Of a stretch of DNA of 64,000 bases, positions 55,261-64,000 are shown piece by piece. The stretch is from Proteobacteria bacterium ST_bin11. GTDB taxonomy: Bacteria > Pseudomonadota > Gammaproteobacteria > Methylococcales > Methylomonadaceae. The notes beneath the pieces were generated by a model. The model searched no databases. It had not been told where the DNA came from and saw only the letters and a program-made list of their open reading frames with translations. The DNA lies in NCBI GenBank assembly GCA_002083615.1, contig MSXO01000010.1, positions 1-64,000 on the forward strand, read 5' to 3'. Position numbers and translations under genes: made by a program. Each line of letters opens with the position of its first letter. Position 1 is the stretch's first letter.

Positions 55261-55297
55261 ACTCCCTCTCCTGATGGAGAGGGCTGGGGTGAGGAGA
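55261..55297. repeat. REP-like palindrome, reverse copy
   Basis: ACTCCCTCTCCTGATGGAGAGGGCTGGGGTGAGGAGAA: stem CCCTCTCC/GGAGAGGG and GGGGTGAGG tail. It starts 7 bp after the DUF559 stop. Confidence 0.85.
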
Positions 55298-55327
55298 ATT
55301 GATTAAGGTGAATTTCCTATTTTTTAA

Positions 55328-55370
55328 GTTCCTCACCCCCTCCTTCTCCCGATGATAGAAGGGGGATTCC
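55328..55370. repeat. REP-like palindrome, forward copy
   Basis: AGTTCCTCACCCCCTCCTTCTCCCGATGATAGAAGGGGG: same family with a degenerate stem (CCTTCT/AGAAGG). Confidence 0.75.
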
Positions 55371-55479
55371 TTTAATATTTAGAGCCCTTCAAAAGCTAAC
55401 GCCCGACATCTAAAATTTAACTCCCTGCAAAAAGTGGGCATAATGCTCCGGTTTTTAATGCGAGAATCCAGCCAAGGCA

Positions 55480-56034
55480 ATGAAACCAGCGGCAAATATC
55501 TATTTGATCGGCCTGATGGGTGTGGGCAAAACCACGATAGGCAAGCAGCTTGCTAAAGCCTTGCAATGGCCTTTCTACGACAGCGATAGAGTTATCGAGG
55601 AATGTACGGGTGTCGATATTCCCACTATCTTCTCTTATGAAGGCGAAGAAGGCTTCCGGCTGCGCGAACAGACCGTGATCCAGCATTTATCGGCGTTGCA
55701 AGGGGTAGTGATGGCCACCGGCGGCGGCGCGGTGTTAATGCCGAACAATCGGTCCAGACTAAAAGAAAACGGCTTCGTGGTTTATCTGCACTGTTCTATC
55801 GATAAAATCCTGCATCGCACCAAACACGACACCCAACGCCCGCTATTGCGCACAGACAACCCCAGACAACGCCTGCAAACCCTGCTGGCGCAACGTGACC
55901 CGCTGTATACAGAATGCGCCGACTTTAAAATCGACTCCGGCGTACTCCCGACTAAAACCGTGGTTAAAACCATTTTGCAGCAATATCAGGCTGCTTTAGA
56001 AGATCATGAAAGAATTGCAAGTTGCACTAAATAA
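55480..56034 (+). CDS. aroK: Shikimate kinase
   Basis: A 184-residue P-loop kinase phosphorylating shikimate in aromatic amino acid synthesis. The Walker A motif [15 protein letters not shown] lies at residues 10-24, [14 protein letters not shown] follows with the shikimate-binding DxD, and the GEEGFR...[17 protein letters not shown] blocks are typical. Slightly longer than E. coli AroK (173). Its 3' end overlaps aroB by 29 bp, showing tight coupling in the aroK-aroB-damX-hemE cluster common in gammaproteobacteria. Confidence 0.96.
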   Translation: MKPAANIYLIGLMGVGKTTIGKQLAKALQWPFYDSDRVIEECTGVDIPTIFSYEGEEGFRLREQTVIQHLSALQGVVMATGGGAVLMPNNRSRLKENGFVVYLHCSIDKILHRTKHDTQRPLLRTDNPRQRLQTLLAQRDPLYTECADFKIDSGVLPTKTVVKTILQQYQAALEDHERIASCTK

Positions 56035-57088
56035 CGACAGAAGTTACCCGATTTATATCGGCGCCGGCTTGCTGGCTCAGCCGACCCTGTTAACCAAGCA
56101 TATTCGTTCCAAGCAGGTATTGATCGTCACCAACGAGACTATCGCGCCGCTATACTTATCCAAACTGCAGAGCGCTTTGAGCGGCTATCAGGTCGAAACG
56201 GTCATCTTGCCGGACGGCGAGCAATACAAAACCCTCGAGTATCTGGAAAAAATCTTCGATCAATTGCTAGCCAAGAAATTTAGCCGCAACGCCACGCTGA
56301 TTGCCCTGGGCGGTGGGGTGATCGGCGATATGGGCGGTTTTGCGGCAGCCTGCTATCAACGCGGCATCGCCTTTATCCAAATTCCCACCACTTTATTGGC
56401 GCAAGTTGATTCCTCAGTCGGCGGCAAAACCGGGGTGAATCATGCCTTGGGCAAAAACATGATAGGCTCGTTTTATCAACCGCAATGCGTTATCGCCGAT
56501 GCCGATGTCTTAGATACCTTGGACGATAGACAGTTATCCGCAGGATTGGCGGAAGTGATCAAATACGGTCTGATCCGTGACCTGGCGTTTTTGGAATGGC
56601 TGGAAGCCAATATGCCGAAATTGCTAGCTCGCGATAAAGACGCTCTGGCGTATGCGATCGAGCGCTCCTGCATCAATAAAGCCGAAGTGGTCGGCGAAGA
56701 CGAATTTGAATCCGGCGTGCGCGCTACGCTAAATCTCGGCCACACCTTCGGCCACGCCATCGAAACCGGCAGCGGTTACGGCCACTATCTGCACGGCGAA
56801 GCGGTAGCTATCGGCACTTGCTTTGCTGCCGATTTGTCGCGGCGCCTGGGCTGGCTGAACGATGCCGACGTCAAGCGGATTATCGCCGTGTTCCAGGCCG
56901 CCAATTTGCCTGTCACTCCTCCCACGGAAATGACGACCGAGCAATATGTGGATTTGATGGCCGTGGATAAAAAAAATGTCGACGGCAAAATTCGGGTCAT
57001 TTTATTGGAAGCGGTCGGCAAAGCCTCTCTCCCCGTCAACGTCGATCTGGCGCAATTGCAGGCAACCTTGAACAGCTATGCTGGATAA
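56006..57088 (+). CDS. aroB: 3-Dehydroquinate synthase
   Basis: A 360-residue NAD- and metal-dependent enzyme that forms 3-dehydroquinate. Conserved parts: [21 protein letters not shown], the NAD-binding [42 protein letters not shown], and the zinc histidines in [29 protein letters not shown]. Length is standard. The start lies inside aroK; the stop overlaps the damX-like gene by 11 bp. Confidence 0.97.
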   Translation: MKELQVALNNDRSYPIYIGAGLLAQPTLLTKHIRSKQVLIVTNETIAPLYLSKLQSALSGYQVETVILPDGEQYKTLEYLEKIFDQLLAKKFSRNATLIALGGGVIGDMGGFAAACYQRGIAFIQIPTTLLAQVDSSVGGKTGVNHALGKNMIGSFYQPQCVIADADVLDTLDDRQLSAGLAEVIKYGLIRDLAFLEWLEANMPKLLARDKDALAYAIERSCINKAEVVGEDEFESGVRATLNLGHTFGHAIETGSGYGHYLHGEAVAIGTCFAADLSRRLGWLNDADVKRIIAVFQAANLPVTPPTEMTTEQYVDLMAVDKKNVDGKIRVILLEAVGKASLPVNVDLAQLQATLNSYAG

Positions 57089-58631
57089 CGACGATCTGAC
57101 TTACAGTTACCAAAAGCGCTCTGTGGTTAACAGCACCGAGCGAGCATTGATTACGTTGGAACGCTCACAAAAACTGGATTTGCTGCTGCACTTGCTGGCC
57201 AATTTGCAGCAATCGCTGATCGTCTGCGGTCCGGATGGCATCGGTAAAACCACCTTATTGGAAACTGTCAGACAAAATCGTAAGGATATGTGGGAAGTTG
57301 TGTTACTGACTGCCACTGCCGATGCCAGCTTCGAAAGCGTGGTTAACCATCTATTACGCGAACTTAACATTGCCAAGGGCTCGGCCTTCGATCTCGGTGC
57401 CTTGCGTGAAAAATGCGCAAGACAAAAAGTAGTACTGCTAATCGACGATGCCGGCCACTTGATGCCCAGCCTGATCACCATGCTAATCGAGTTTGCCGAT
57501 TCGCTGCCAGGCTTGCGGCTGGTATTGGCGATGAATCACGATCAATTCCACATCAAAAGCGGTACCGACAAACGGGTGGAGGAATGTCATTTCATCGAGT
57601 TGCCGCCACTCAGTAAAAAACAATGCGGCGAGTTTTTGCAAAACCTGTCAGCACAACCCGGCGCTGTGGTGTCCTTCAACGCTATCAGCGATAGCCTGAT
57701 CGAAGATTTATACCGCGCCAGCAACGGTATTCCCGGCAAAATTCTCGGGCAATTGCCCAAATTGGCTAATTACCAAGCCAAAAAACACAGCAGAGTCGGC
57801 TTGTGGCTGGCAGTTGCCAGCGTGTTAGCCGGAGCCGGCTATGCGGTGAACGTTTTGTTACCAGTTGATCCGCTCATTGCGCAAACTGCGGTCATCCCGC
57901 CAGTTACCAGCCCAAACGACACTGCCAGCAAGCTTGTAACCGAACGCCACGCTCCTGTGCCGGTCACACCGACACCAAGCGAATCGCCGATACCGGCACC
58001 TGCAAATGACATGGCAAGCACGCCACCTCCGGTTGCAGTGCTGCCAGAACCCAACGCTGGCGAGGCGTTGCCAGCTGCACCTATTATCTCAGCGACTCCC
58101 TCCCCGGAACAGCCGCAACAGACCAGCTCGCTTCCCGATGAAACGCGACCGACCAATCAACCCGTAATTAGCGAAAACGCTGACGCAGCAGTCGCCGCCG
58201 ACCCGACATTACCAAAAGCCGAACCGCAACCGGAAAAACCGGTCGCACCTAGGGCAGACAACACATCGGTGGTCGAGCCTACACCAGCGCCCGTGGCCGT
58301 TAAGGCAGTGGAACGCAAGCCGGTCAAACCGGTCTTCGAAGGCAGCGATCAGGACTGGATCATGGCGCAACCAGGCGGCAACTTCACGCTGCAAGTCATG
58401 GTATTGTCGAGTAAAGATGCGGCGCAGCGTTTCCAAAAAAAATACGCCGAATACCGCGACGGCCTGAAGTTTTACCCCATCAAACAAGGCGAACTGGAAA
58501 AATACGTGGTAATTTACGGCTCCTTTCAATCTGCCGGAGAAGCCATCCAGCTTAAATCGGTGATGCCTGGCGAATTTAAGCAGTCCGTCGAAAAGCGCTT
58601 CCGAGCCGTGCAGAAAGAAAGCCGCCGCTGA
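57078..58631 (+). CDS. DamX-like AAA and SPOR domain protein
   Basis: A 517-residue cell-division-associated protein. An N-terminal AAA ATPase domain has Walker [10 protein letters not shown] at 51-59 and Walker B LLIDDAG at 120-126. A single membrane helix (about 240-262, [21 protein letters not shown]) places the rest in the periplasm. A proline/alanine/threonine-rich linker (about 270-415) leads to a C-terminal SPOR domain (about 430-510: [33 protein letters not shown]), which binds denuded septal peptidoglycan. It follows aroB directly, as damX does in E. coli, and is 20 bp before hemE. Confidence 0.92.
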   Translation: MLDNDDLTYSYQKRSVVNSTERALITLERSQKLDLLLHLLANLQQSLIVCGPDGIGKTTLLETVRQNRKDMWEVVLLTATADASFESVVNHLLRELNIAKGSAFDLGALREKCARQKVVLLIDDAGHLMPSLITMLIEFADSLPGLRLVLAMNHDQFHIKSGTDKRVEECHFIELPPLSKKQCGEFLQNLSAQPGAVVSFNAISDSLIEDLYRASNGIPGKILGQLPKLANYQAKKHSRVGLWLAVASVLAGAGYAVNVLLPVDPLIAQTAVIPPVTSPNDTASKLVTERHAPVPVTPTPSESPIPAPANDMASTPPPVAVLPEPNAGEALPAAPIISATPSPEQPQQTSSLPDETRPTNQPVISENADAAVAADPTLPKAEPQPEKPVAPRADNTSVVEPTPAPVAVKAVERKPVKPVFEGSDQDWIMAQPGGNFTLQVMVLSSKDAAQRFQKKYAEYRDGLKFYPIKQGELEKYVVIYGSFQSAGEAIQLKSVMPGEFKQSVEKRFRAVQKESRR

Positions 58632-58651
58632 TACTCACCCAATCGAATCGA

Positions 58652-59728
58652 ATGACCCACTTACAAAACGACTTATTCCTAAAAGCCCTGTTAAGAGAAC
58701 CTGTTAGCCGCACCCCAGTGTGGATGATGCGCCAAGCAGGACGTTATTTGCCTGAGTACCGGGAAGTGCGGGCCAAAGCCGGCAGCTTCATGCAGCTCTG
58801 CACCAATCCGGAATTGGCTTGCGAAGTCACTTTGCAACCCCTTGAACGCTTTAATTTCGACGCGGCGATTTTGTTTTCCGACATTCTGACTATCCCCGAC
58901 GCGATGGGCTTGGGTTTATCGTTTGCCGAAGGTGAAGGCCCACAATTTGCCAACCCGGTCAGAACAGCCGCCGACATCGCCAAACTCCCGATACCCGATC
59001 CGGAAACTGAATTGCGCTATGTTATCGATGCAGTTCGTTTGATCAAAACCAATCTGCATGGCCGGGTACCCTTGATCGGTTTTTCCGGCAGTCCATGGAC
59101 GCTGGCTACTTACATGGTGGAAGGCAAGAGCAGCAAGAGCTTTCAAAAAGTAAAAAGTCTGATGTTCGAGCAACCGCAACTCATGCATCAAATGTTGGAT
59201 AAACTGGCACAGTCGGTCGCGTCGTATTTGAATGCGCAAATCGCCGCCGGCGCGGATGCAGTGATGGTATTCGATACCTGGGGCGGCATGCTCAGCCATG
59301 ACGATTATCTGGAGTTTTCGCTACGTTATGCGCGGCAGGTGCGCGCCTTGTTAAATACCCGCCAAGATGGCAAGCAAATCCCCACCATTTTATTTACCAA
59401 AGGCGGCGGTCTTTGGCTAGAAGCGATGGCCGATGCCGGCTACGACGCGCTCGGCCTAGACTGGCAAACCGACATCAGCCAAGCCCGCGCCCGAGTTGGC
59501 AACCGGGTGGCGTTGCAAGGCAATATGGACCCGATCACACTGTATGCACAACCGGACGTTATCCGCGAGAAAGTCGGTAAAGTGCTGCAAGGCTTCGGCA
59601 ATGGTTCGGGACATGTGTTTAATTTGGGCCATGGCATTTTGCCGGACATCAATCCCAAACACGTGAAAGCTATGGTGGATGCGGTGCAAGCATTGAGTCC
59701 GCAATACCATACGAATATGGCCAATTAG
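58652..59728 (+). CDS. hemE: Uroporphyrinogen decarboxylase
   Basis: A 358-residue enzyme that decarboxylates uroporphyrinogen III to coproporphyrinogen III in haem synthesis. Signatures are [19 protein letters not shown] (substrate-binding arginines), [21 protein letters not shown] with the catalytic aspartate, [23 protein letters not shown]-like [11 protein letters not shown] and [12 protein letters not shown] with the conserved histidine. Length is standard. It ends the aro-damX-hem cluster. Confidence 0.97.
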   Translation: MTHLQNDLFLKALLREPVSRTPVWMMRQAGRYLPEYREVRAKAGSFMQLCTNPELACEVTLQPLERFNFDAAILFSDILTIPDAMGLGLSFAEGEGPQFANPVRTAADIAKLPIPDPETELRYVIDAVRLIKTNLHGRVPLIGFSGSPWTLATYMVEGKSSKSFQKVKSLMFEQPQLMHQMLDKLAQSVASYLNAQIAAGADAVMVFDTWGGMLSHDDYLEFSLRYARQVRALLNTRQDGKQIPTILFTKGGGLWLEAMADAGYDALGLDWQTDISQARARVGNRVALQGNMDPITLYAQPDVIREKVGKVLQGFGNGSGHVFNLGHGILPDINPKHVKAMVDAVQALSPQYHTNMAN

Positions 59729-59774
59729 CTGAGCGGCGAGCCTACACGATCTTGCATCTCTAAACTTGCTTAAC

Positions 59775-60194
59775 ATGTGGATTCAAAAACGCCTTCAGCT
59801 CGCCGTTAAACCGCGAGGCTTTCATCTGATCACTCGGGAAATAGTTGGACAATTGCCTGAGCTGGATAATATTGAAATAGGCGTGGCCCATGTGTTTTTG
59901 CAACACACCTCGGCTTCGCTGGCAATCAATGAAAATGCAGATGCGGACGTACGCCGAGACCTGGAGAGCTATTTTTCCCGAGCAGTAGCGGAAAATGAAC
60001 CATACTACCGCCACACGCTCGAAGGTCCGGACGATATGCCTGCCCACATAAAAACCGTTATTTTGGGCAGCTCGCTAAGTATTCCGATCAGCAACGGCCA
60101 ATTGGCCTTGGGAATCTGGCAAGGCATTTATTTATGCGAGCATCGCAATCATGCCGGTAATCGCACTATCATCGTTACGCTACACGGCGAATAA
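59775..60194 (+). CDS. YjbQ-family (secondary thiamine-phosphate synthase-like) protein
   Basis: A 139-residue UPF0047/YjbQ protein. The motif HTSASLAINENADADVRRDLE near residues 40-60 and GPDDMPAHIKTVILGSSLSIPISNGQLALGIWQGIYLCEHR with the conserved histidines match the family. E. coli YjbQ has weak thiamine-phosphate synthase activity, but the physiological role is unsettled. The ATG at 59775 is preferred; the TTG at 59766 would add three residues. The stop is 10 bp before the DUF411 start, so the two genes may share a transcript. Confidence 0.88.
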   Translation: MWIQKRLQLAVKPRGFHLITREIVGQLPELDNIEIGVAHVFLQHTSASLAINENADADVRRDLESYFSRAVAENEPYYRHTLEGPDDMPAHIKTVILGSSLSIPISNGQLALGIWQGIYLCEHRNHAGNRTIIVTLHGE

Positions 60195-60204
60195 AGAGGT
60201 ATTT

Positions 60205-60663
60205 ATGAACGCGTTGAAATTAATGGCAATATTGCTGGCGGCTTTCAGTCAAAATCTGGTCGCAGAAGAAGCCGGAAAGCCACTGGAAATGACGGTCTAC
60301 CGTAGCCCTACTTGCGGTTGCTGCAGCAAATGGCTGGAACACGCCAAGCAAAACGGTTTTAAAATCAACGATGTGATCAGTGAGGACATGGAGACTATCA
60401 AAGCCCGTTTCGGCGTGCCTGAGAAGCTGGCATCCTGTCATACCGCCATTGTAGACGGACGCGTTATCGAAGGCCACGTCCCGGCGTCCGATATTCAGAA
60501 GCTATTGCAAAGCCAATCTAGCCTAACCGGCATTGCCGCACCCGGCATGCCAATGGGCAGCCCTGGCATGGAAATGGGCGGCCAGCAGGACGCGTATAAA
60601 GTAGTTTCGTTTGACAAGGAAGGCAAACATGAGGTGTTCGCGGAACATGGAACGAATCAATAA
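60205..60663 (+). CDS. DUF411 metal-binding exported protein
   Basis: A 152-residue periplasmic protein with a signal peptide (cleavage probably after LVA) and a DUF411 domain: YRSPTCGCCSKWLEHAKQNGF with its CGCC cluster, FGVPEKLASCHTAIVDGRVIEGHVP with a further Cys-His pair. These are likely copper ligands. A Met/Gly-rich segment (GMPMGSPGMEMGG) near the C-terminus could also bind copper. Start supported by AAAGAGGT. Such proteins accompany copper export or copper-dependent enzymes; a copper-rich methanotroph lifestyle would fit. Confidence 0.87.
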   Translation: MNALKLMAILLAAFSQNLVAEEAGKPLEMTVYRSPTCGCCSKWLEHAKQNGFKINDVISEDMETIKARFGVPEKLASCHTAIVDGRVIEGHVPASDIQKLLQSQSSLTGIAAPGMPMGSPGMEMGGQQDAYKVVSFDKEGKHEVFAEHGTNQ

Positions 60664-60798
60664 CAGTGTGTATAAATCGCTATTGATCCGCTCGATCGGG
60701 TTGGTTGCGTTCGCCAGCACGATACGACTTCGCCTAAACAGCCTTTATCCGTCGCTCAGCCAGCGGAATCCGTAAATGCAAATGTGCCTAACCATTAA

Positions 60799-61752
60799 AT
60801 GAGCACCGCCCTCGTTACCGGCGCCAGCGGTTTTATCGGCTCCCAGCTATGTCAATTGTTAAAGGAGCGGGGGTATTCGGTTAGAACTTGCAGTCGGACC
60901 GCGCAGGGCCCGGACAATATCCCCTTCGATTTTGTAAAAATGGCAGCCTGCCCCGTGGAAGTGTGTGCAGACGTTGACATTGTTTTTCACCTGGCAGGTA
61001 AAGCCCACGCCTTAGCCAAGAGTCACCAGGATGCAGCGGAATACCGGGAAATCAACACCGATGGCACGCACAAGTTACTGGTGGCGGCACAACTCGCTGG
61101 GGTAAAAAAATTTGTATTCTTCAGTAGCGTGAAAGCCGTCCGGCAAGTTAATCAACAACCCATGGACGAAACCAATAAAGATCCAGCCAGAGACCCTTAC
61201 GGCTCATCCAAATATGACGCGGAGCAACTCGTCCTGCATGGTGATTTCGTCCCACACCCCGTGGTATTGCGACTGAGCATGGTCTACGGCGACACTGAGA
61301 AAGGCAATCTGCCCCGCATGATTGGCGCAATCCGGCGCGGCATATTTCCACCGCTTGCGGAATCGGGCAACCGACGCTCCATGGTACATGTAGCGGATGT
61401 GGTCGCAGCGGCATTGTTGGCAGCTGAAAAGCCGGAGTCCAGTGGGCAAACTTATATTGTTACCGATCAACAAAGCTATTCCACTCGGCAGATTTACGAT
61501 GCAATTCGGGTAGCCCTCGGCAAGCCCCCTGTCGCTTGGTCGGTACCATTGCCAGTGGTCACCGGCTTGGCAAAATTAGGCGATGCTTTTGGCCGGCTAA
61601 CAGGGCGACGTTTTCCTATCGACAGCGATAGCCTGGAAAAATTAACCAGTTCGGCTTGGTATTCGTCTGCTAAAATCCATCGCGAATTGGGATTTCAACC
61701 CCGCCAGACTCTCTGGAAAGCCTTACCCGATATTATTCGTCATCTAAATTAA
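60799..61752 (+). CDS. NAD-dependent sugar epimerase/dehydratase
   Basis: A 317-residue short-chain dehydrogenase of the extended (UDP-sugar epimerase) type. The Rossmann motif VTGASGFIGSQLCQLL is at residues 6-21; DIVFHLAGKAHAL follows; the catalytic tyrosine and lysine are in DPYGSSKYDAEQLVL near 133-147; and RRSMVHVADVVAAAL is the typical C-terminal half. It resembles WbpV/Gne-type 4-epimerases acting on UDP-GlcNAc derivatives. The WecA-like transferase starts 6 bp downstream; the three genes at the right edge form one polysaccharide unit. Confidence 0.88.
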   Translation: MSTALVTGASGFIGSQLCQLLKERGYSVRTCSRTAQGPDNIPFDFVKMAACPVEVCADVDIVFHLAGKAHALAKSHQDAAEYREINTDGTHKLLVAAQLAGVKKFVFFSSVKAVRQVNQQPMDETNKDPARDPYGSSKYDAEQLVLHGDFVPHPVVLRLSMVYGDTEKGNLPRMIGAIRRGIFPPLAESGNRRSMVHVADVVAAALLAAEKPESSGQTYIVTDQQSYSTRQIYDAIRVALGKPPVAWSVPLPVVTGLAKLGDAFGRLTGRRFPIDSDSLEKLTSSAWYSSAKIHRELGFQPRQTLWKALPDIIRHLN

Positions 61753-61758
61753 TCCAGC

Positions 61759-62790
61759 GTGCTACTGCTTTTCACTGTTACTTTACTGCTCGCCGCGATT
61801 TTGACTGGCCTGCTTCGCCGCTATGCCTTAACTTACAAGGTGCTGGACATTCCCAACCATCGCAGCTCTCACAGCGTGCCAACCCCGCGCGGCGGCGGAT
61901 TAGCTATCGTATTAGCGTTTTGTGCGGCGACCGTTTGGCTGTTTTTCAATCGACAATTAACCGACTCATCCTTAGGCTTACTGGTCTCGACACTTTTAGT
62001 AGCCGTTATCGGTTTTTGCGACGATCACGGCGAAGTGGCCGCCCGCTGGCGGTTTTTGACGCATTTACTGGCGGCGCTCATCGCCTTGGAACTATTGAAT
62101 GGTTTCCCAGCGATTTTGCTACCCGCACCCTTGGACACCCTTCTCGGACGATTCAGCTTCAATCCCGGCTTGCTGGGCTATCCACTGGGGACGCTGTGTT
62201 TAGTGTGGAGTTTAAACCTGTTTAATTTCATGGACGGTACCGATGGGATTGCCGCGTCGGAAGCGCTATTCGTCTCCCTGGCATTGGCAGGCTATCTGTT
62301 TTTTATCGATCAAAACCTATGCGCCGTTACCTTAAGTTTGGCAGCGGCTTGTGCTGGTTTTTTGCTTTGGAATTGGCCAAAAGCCAAAATATTTATGGGC
62401 GACGTCGGCAGCGGCTTTATCGGTCTGTTATTGGGGTTATTGATTTTACTGGCCTCAGAACAGGCTGCCGTGCTGTTGTATTGCGGGCTGATTTTGTTTG
62501 GTGTGTTTGTGGTCGATGCCAGTTATACCCTGGTTTTTCGGCTGGTTAGCGGGCAAAAATGGTATGCTGCGCATTGCTCCCACACCTATCAGCACGCAGC
62601 CAAACGCTACGGGCATTTACGAGTGTTATTGGCAACCTGGGCAATCAACTTGGGCTGGCTGCTACCAGTCTCTTTATGGATATTTCAGCACCCCAGCCAT
62701 GCTTTGGCCGGCATTGGTTTGGCTTATCTGCCATTAACCTATCTGGCTTACCGATTTAAGGCCGGCCAAACCGAATTGCTTACTTCGTGA
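61759..62790 (+). CDS. WecA/WbpL-type glycosyl-1-phosphate transferase
   Basis: A 343-residue polytopic membrane enzyme of the MraY/WecA family with about 11 helices. It starts with GTG. Motifs: VLDIPNHRSSHSVPTPRGGGLAIV, IGFCDDHGEV with the DD metal-binding pair, NLFNFMDGTDGIAASE near residue 155, NWPKAKIFMGDVGSGFIGLLLG near 210, and a H-x-H-like AHCSHTYQHAAKRYGH. Such enzymes load a HexNAc-1-phosphate on undecaprenyl phosphate. The downstream gene overlaps its stop (GTGA). This is a second initiating transferase besides the WcaJ-like gene. Confidence 0.92.
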   Translation: MLLLFTVTLLLAAILTGLLRRYALTYKVLDIPNHRSSHSVPTPRGGGLAIVLAFCAATVWLFFNRQLTDSSLGLLVSTLLVAVIGFCDDHGEVAARWRFLTHLLAALIALELLNGFPAILLPAPLDTLLGRFSFNPGLLGYPLGTLCLVWSLNLFNFMDGTDGIAASEALFVSLALAGYLFFIDQNLCAVTLSLAAACAGFLLWNWPKAKIFMGDVGSGFIGLLLGLLILLASEQAAVLLYCGLILFGVFVVDASYTLVFRLVSGQKWYAAHCSHTYQHAAKRYGHLRVLLATWAINLGWLLPVSLWIFQHPSHALAGIGLAYLPLTYLAYRFKAGQTELLTS

Positions 62791-64000
62791 CCTTAAAATT
62801 TCGCTCCCGCACCACCATTTTTGTGCACGATCTGTGCATGATTCCGCTGGCTTGGTTCGGCGCGTATTGGCTGCGCTTTAATCTGCAAGATATCCCCGAC
62901 GACTTTTTCTATTCAGCCTTATTGTTCCTGCCCTGGGTCATCGCTATCCAAGTAAGTTTATTCTGGATATTTGGCTTATATCGCGGGGTCTGGCGGTTTT
63001 CCTCGCTACCTGACCTGATCCGCATCGGCAAAGCGGTCCTGACCGGTATTTTTTTTATTGCCTCCGCCTTGTTTTTATACGACCGACTGCACGGTGTGCC
63101 GCGTTCCGTCGTGCCGCTGTATGTGCTAATCCTGTTTTCCTTGCTCAGCATTCCGCGTCTGGTTTATCGCTTCTGGAAAGAACAAACATTTGCAGAACGT
63201 ATTGGTCGGCGGGCCTTGATCGTCGGCGCCGGTTCCGCCGGCGAAATGCTGGTGAGGGATTTACTGGCAAATATCGATAGTGATTATGTGCCAATCATTT
63301 TCGTCGATGACAATCACGGCAAATATAAGCGTGAGATTCGCGGCATCCGCGTCGCCGGCACTGTCGAGCAAATACCCGAATTAGTCGAGCGCTGGAATAT
63401 CGAAACCGTGCTAATTGCCGTACCATCGGCCAGCGACCGGCAGATGCGCCGTATCGTAGAGATCTGCGAAAACTGTTCCGTGGATTTTCAGACCTTACCG
63501 TCGGTTAAAGAGCTATTGAGCGGCGCGGTCACTACCGCCAACCTGCGCAGCGTGTCCATTGAAGATATCCTGGGCCGCACACCGGTAAAACTCGATTGGC
63601 CCGGCATTAAGCGCCATTTACGCGACAGAGTCATTTTGGTCACCGGCGGCGGCGGCTCGATTGGTTCGGAGCTTTGCAAGCAACTGGCGAGAGCGCAACC
63701 GCGCAAATTAATAGTGTTCGATCAGTGCGAATTTAATTTGTACAAAATTAACGCGGACTTGACCCGGCTATTTCCCGATCTAGCGCACCAAGCCGTGCTG
63801 GGCGATGTCGCCGATCCCATTGCGGTAAAGCAGTTAGTCACCGGACAGCAACCGGAAATCGTCTTTCATGCCGCCGCCTATAAACATGTTCCCTTGTTGG
63901 AAAATCAAATCCGCGAGGCGGTGCATAACAATCTGATCGGCACCAAGATCCTGGCGGAAACTGCTATCGCTGCGGGCGTGGCGCGCTTTGTATTGATTTC
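62787..64000 (+). CDS. WbpM/CapD-type nucleotide-sugar 4,6-dehydratase, truncated by window end
   Basis: The gene starts with GTG at 62787, overlapping the upstream stop (GTGA), and runs through the right edge (404 codons visible). Four membrane helices occupy about residues 10-130. A first nucleotide-binding domain follows (RRALIVGAGSAGEMLVRDLL at about 142-160), then the dehydratase domain beginning KRHLRDRVILVTGGGGSIGSELCKQLAR near residue 272, and EIVFHAAAYKHVPLLENQ. This layout fits the WbpM/FlaA1 group, which makes UDP-4-keto-6-deoxy-HexNAc. The catalytic S/M-D-K region lies beyond base 64000. Confidence 0.93.
   Translation, partial: MTLKFRSRTTIFVHDLCMIPLAWFGAYWLRFNLQDIPDDFFYSALLFLPWVIAIQVSLFWIFGLYRGVWRFSSLPDLIRIGKAVLTGIFFIASALFLYDRLHGVPRSVVPLYVLILFSLLSIPRLVYRFWKEQTFAERIGRRALIVGAGSAGEMLVRDLLANIDSDYVPIIFVDDNHGKYKREIRGIRVAGTVEQIPELVERWNIETVLIAVPSASDRQMRRIVEICENCSVDFQTLPSVKELLSGAVTTANLRSVSIEDILGRTPVKLDWPGIKRHLRDRVILVTGGGGSIGSELCKQLARAQPRKLIVFDQCEFNLYKINADLTRLFPDLAHQAVLGDVADPIAVKQLVTGQQPEIVFHAAAYKHVPLLENQIREAVHNNLIGTKILAETAIAAGVARFVLI

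Overview
The window reads as a chromosomal segment of a gammaproteobacterium. The gene set (valS, pgi, a hexameric-type citrate synthase, pyrF, aroK-aroB-damX-hemE) and the overall look of the proteins suggest a Methylomonas-like methanotroph of the Methylococcales. That placement is an inference from family resemblance: no methane or methanol oxidation gene lies in the window. No tRNA, rRNA or complete insertion sequence was seen.

Layout. (1) 1-9457: a minimal type I-F2 (I-Fv) CRISPR-Cas system. A 34-spacer array runs off the left edge. Its leader is followed by remnants of antitoxin genes, then cas6f, cas5fv, cas7fv, the cas2-3 fusion and cas1, all on the minus strand; no cas8f is present. 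(2) 9458-16472: a repeat-rich spacer, pgi, a membrane-anchored cupredoxin with an exported partner, two integral membrane proteins, a MOSC protein and a small membrane protein, with a MITE-like palindrome. (3) 16754-23977: valS followed by a signalling block: HDOD-GAF protein, tandem receiver protein, an Aer-type PAS protein and a chemoreceptor with a zinc-binding CZB tail, resembling a split (CetA/CetB-like) energy-taxis receptor. (4) 24126-30771: two small glycine-zipper envelope proteins, a 1344-residue envelope protein of unknown function, and gltA.

(5) 30939-53657: a large surface-polysaccharide locus, visibly richer in A+T than its flanks between about 38.5 and 50.5 kb. It holds a WecG/TagA transferase, two paralogous secreted parallel beta-helix proteins, GT4 and GT2 glycosyltransferases, a DUF6625-like protein, a Wzy-type polymerase, a LbH acetyltransferase, a Wzx-type flippase, an SGNH/MBOAT acylation pair, a VanZ-like protein and a WcaJ-type initiating transferase. 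A decayed MNT/HEPN toxin-antitoxin pair sits inside it. A second polysaccharide block at 60799-64000 (epimerase, WecA-like transferase, WbpM-like dehydratase) continues past the right edge. (6) 53958-60663: housekeeping genes pyrF, aroK, aroB, damX-like, hemE, yjbQ and a DUF411 protein, with a DUF559 nuclease-like gene bracketed by REP-like palindromes.

How the parts work together. The Cas genes and array form one defence system whose reading frames are intact. The polysaccharide genes supply most steps of a Wzx/Wzy pathway (initiation, chain assembly, flipping, polymerisation, O-acylation, possible trimming by beta-helix enzymes), but the outer-membrane export protein and chain-length regulator are not in the window. 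REP-like palindromes recur between genes, and one appears to have remodelled the cas1/cas2-3 junction.
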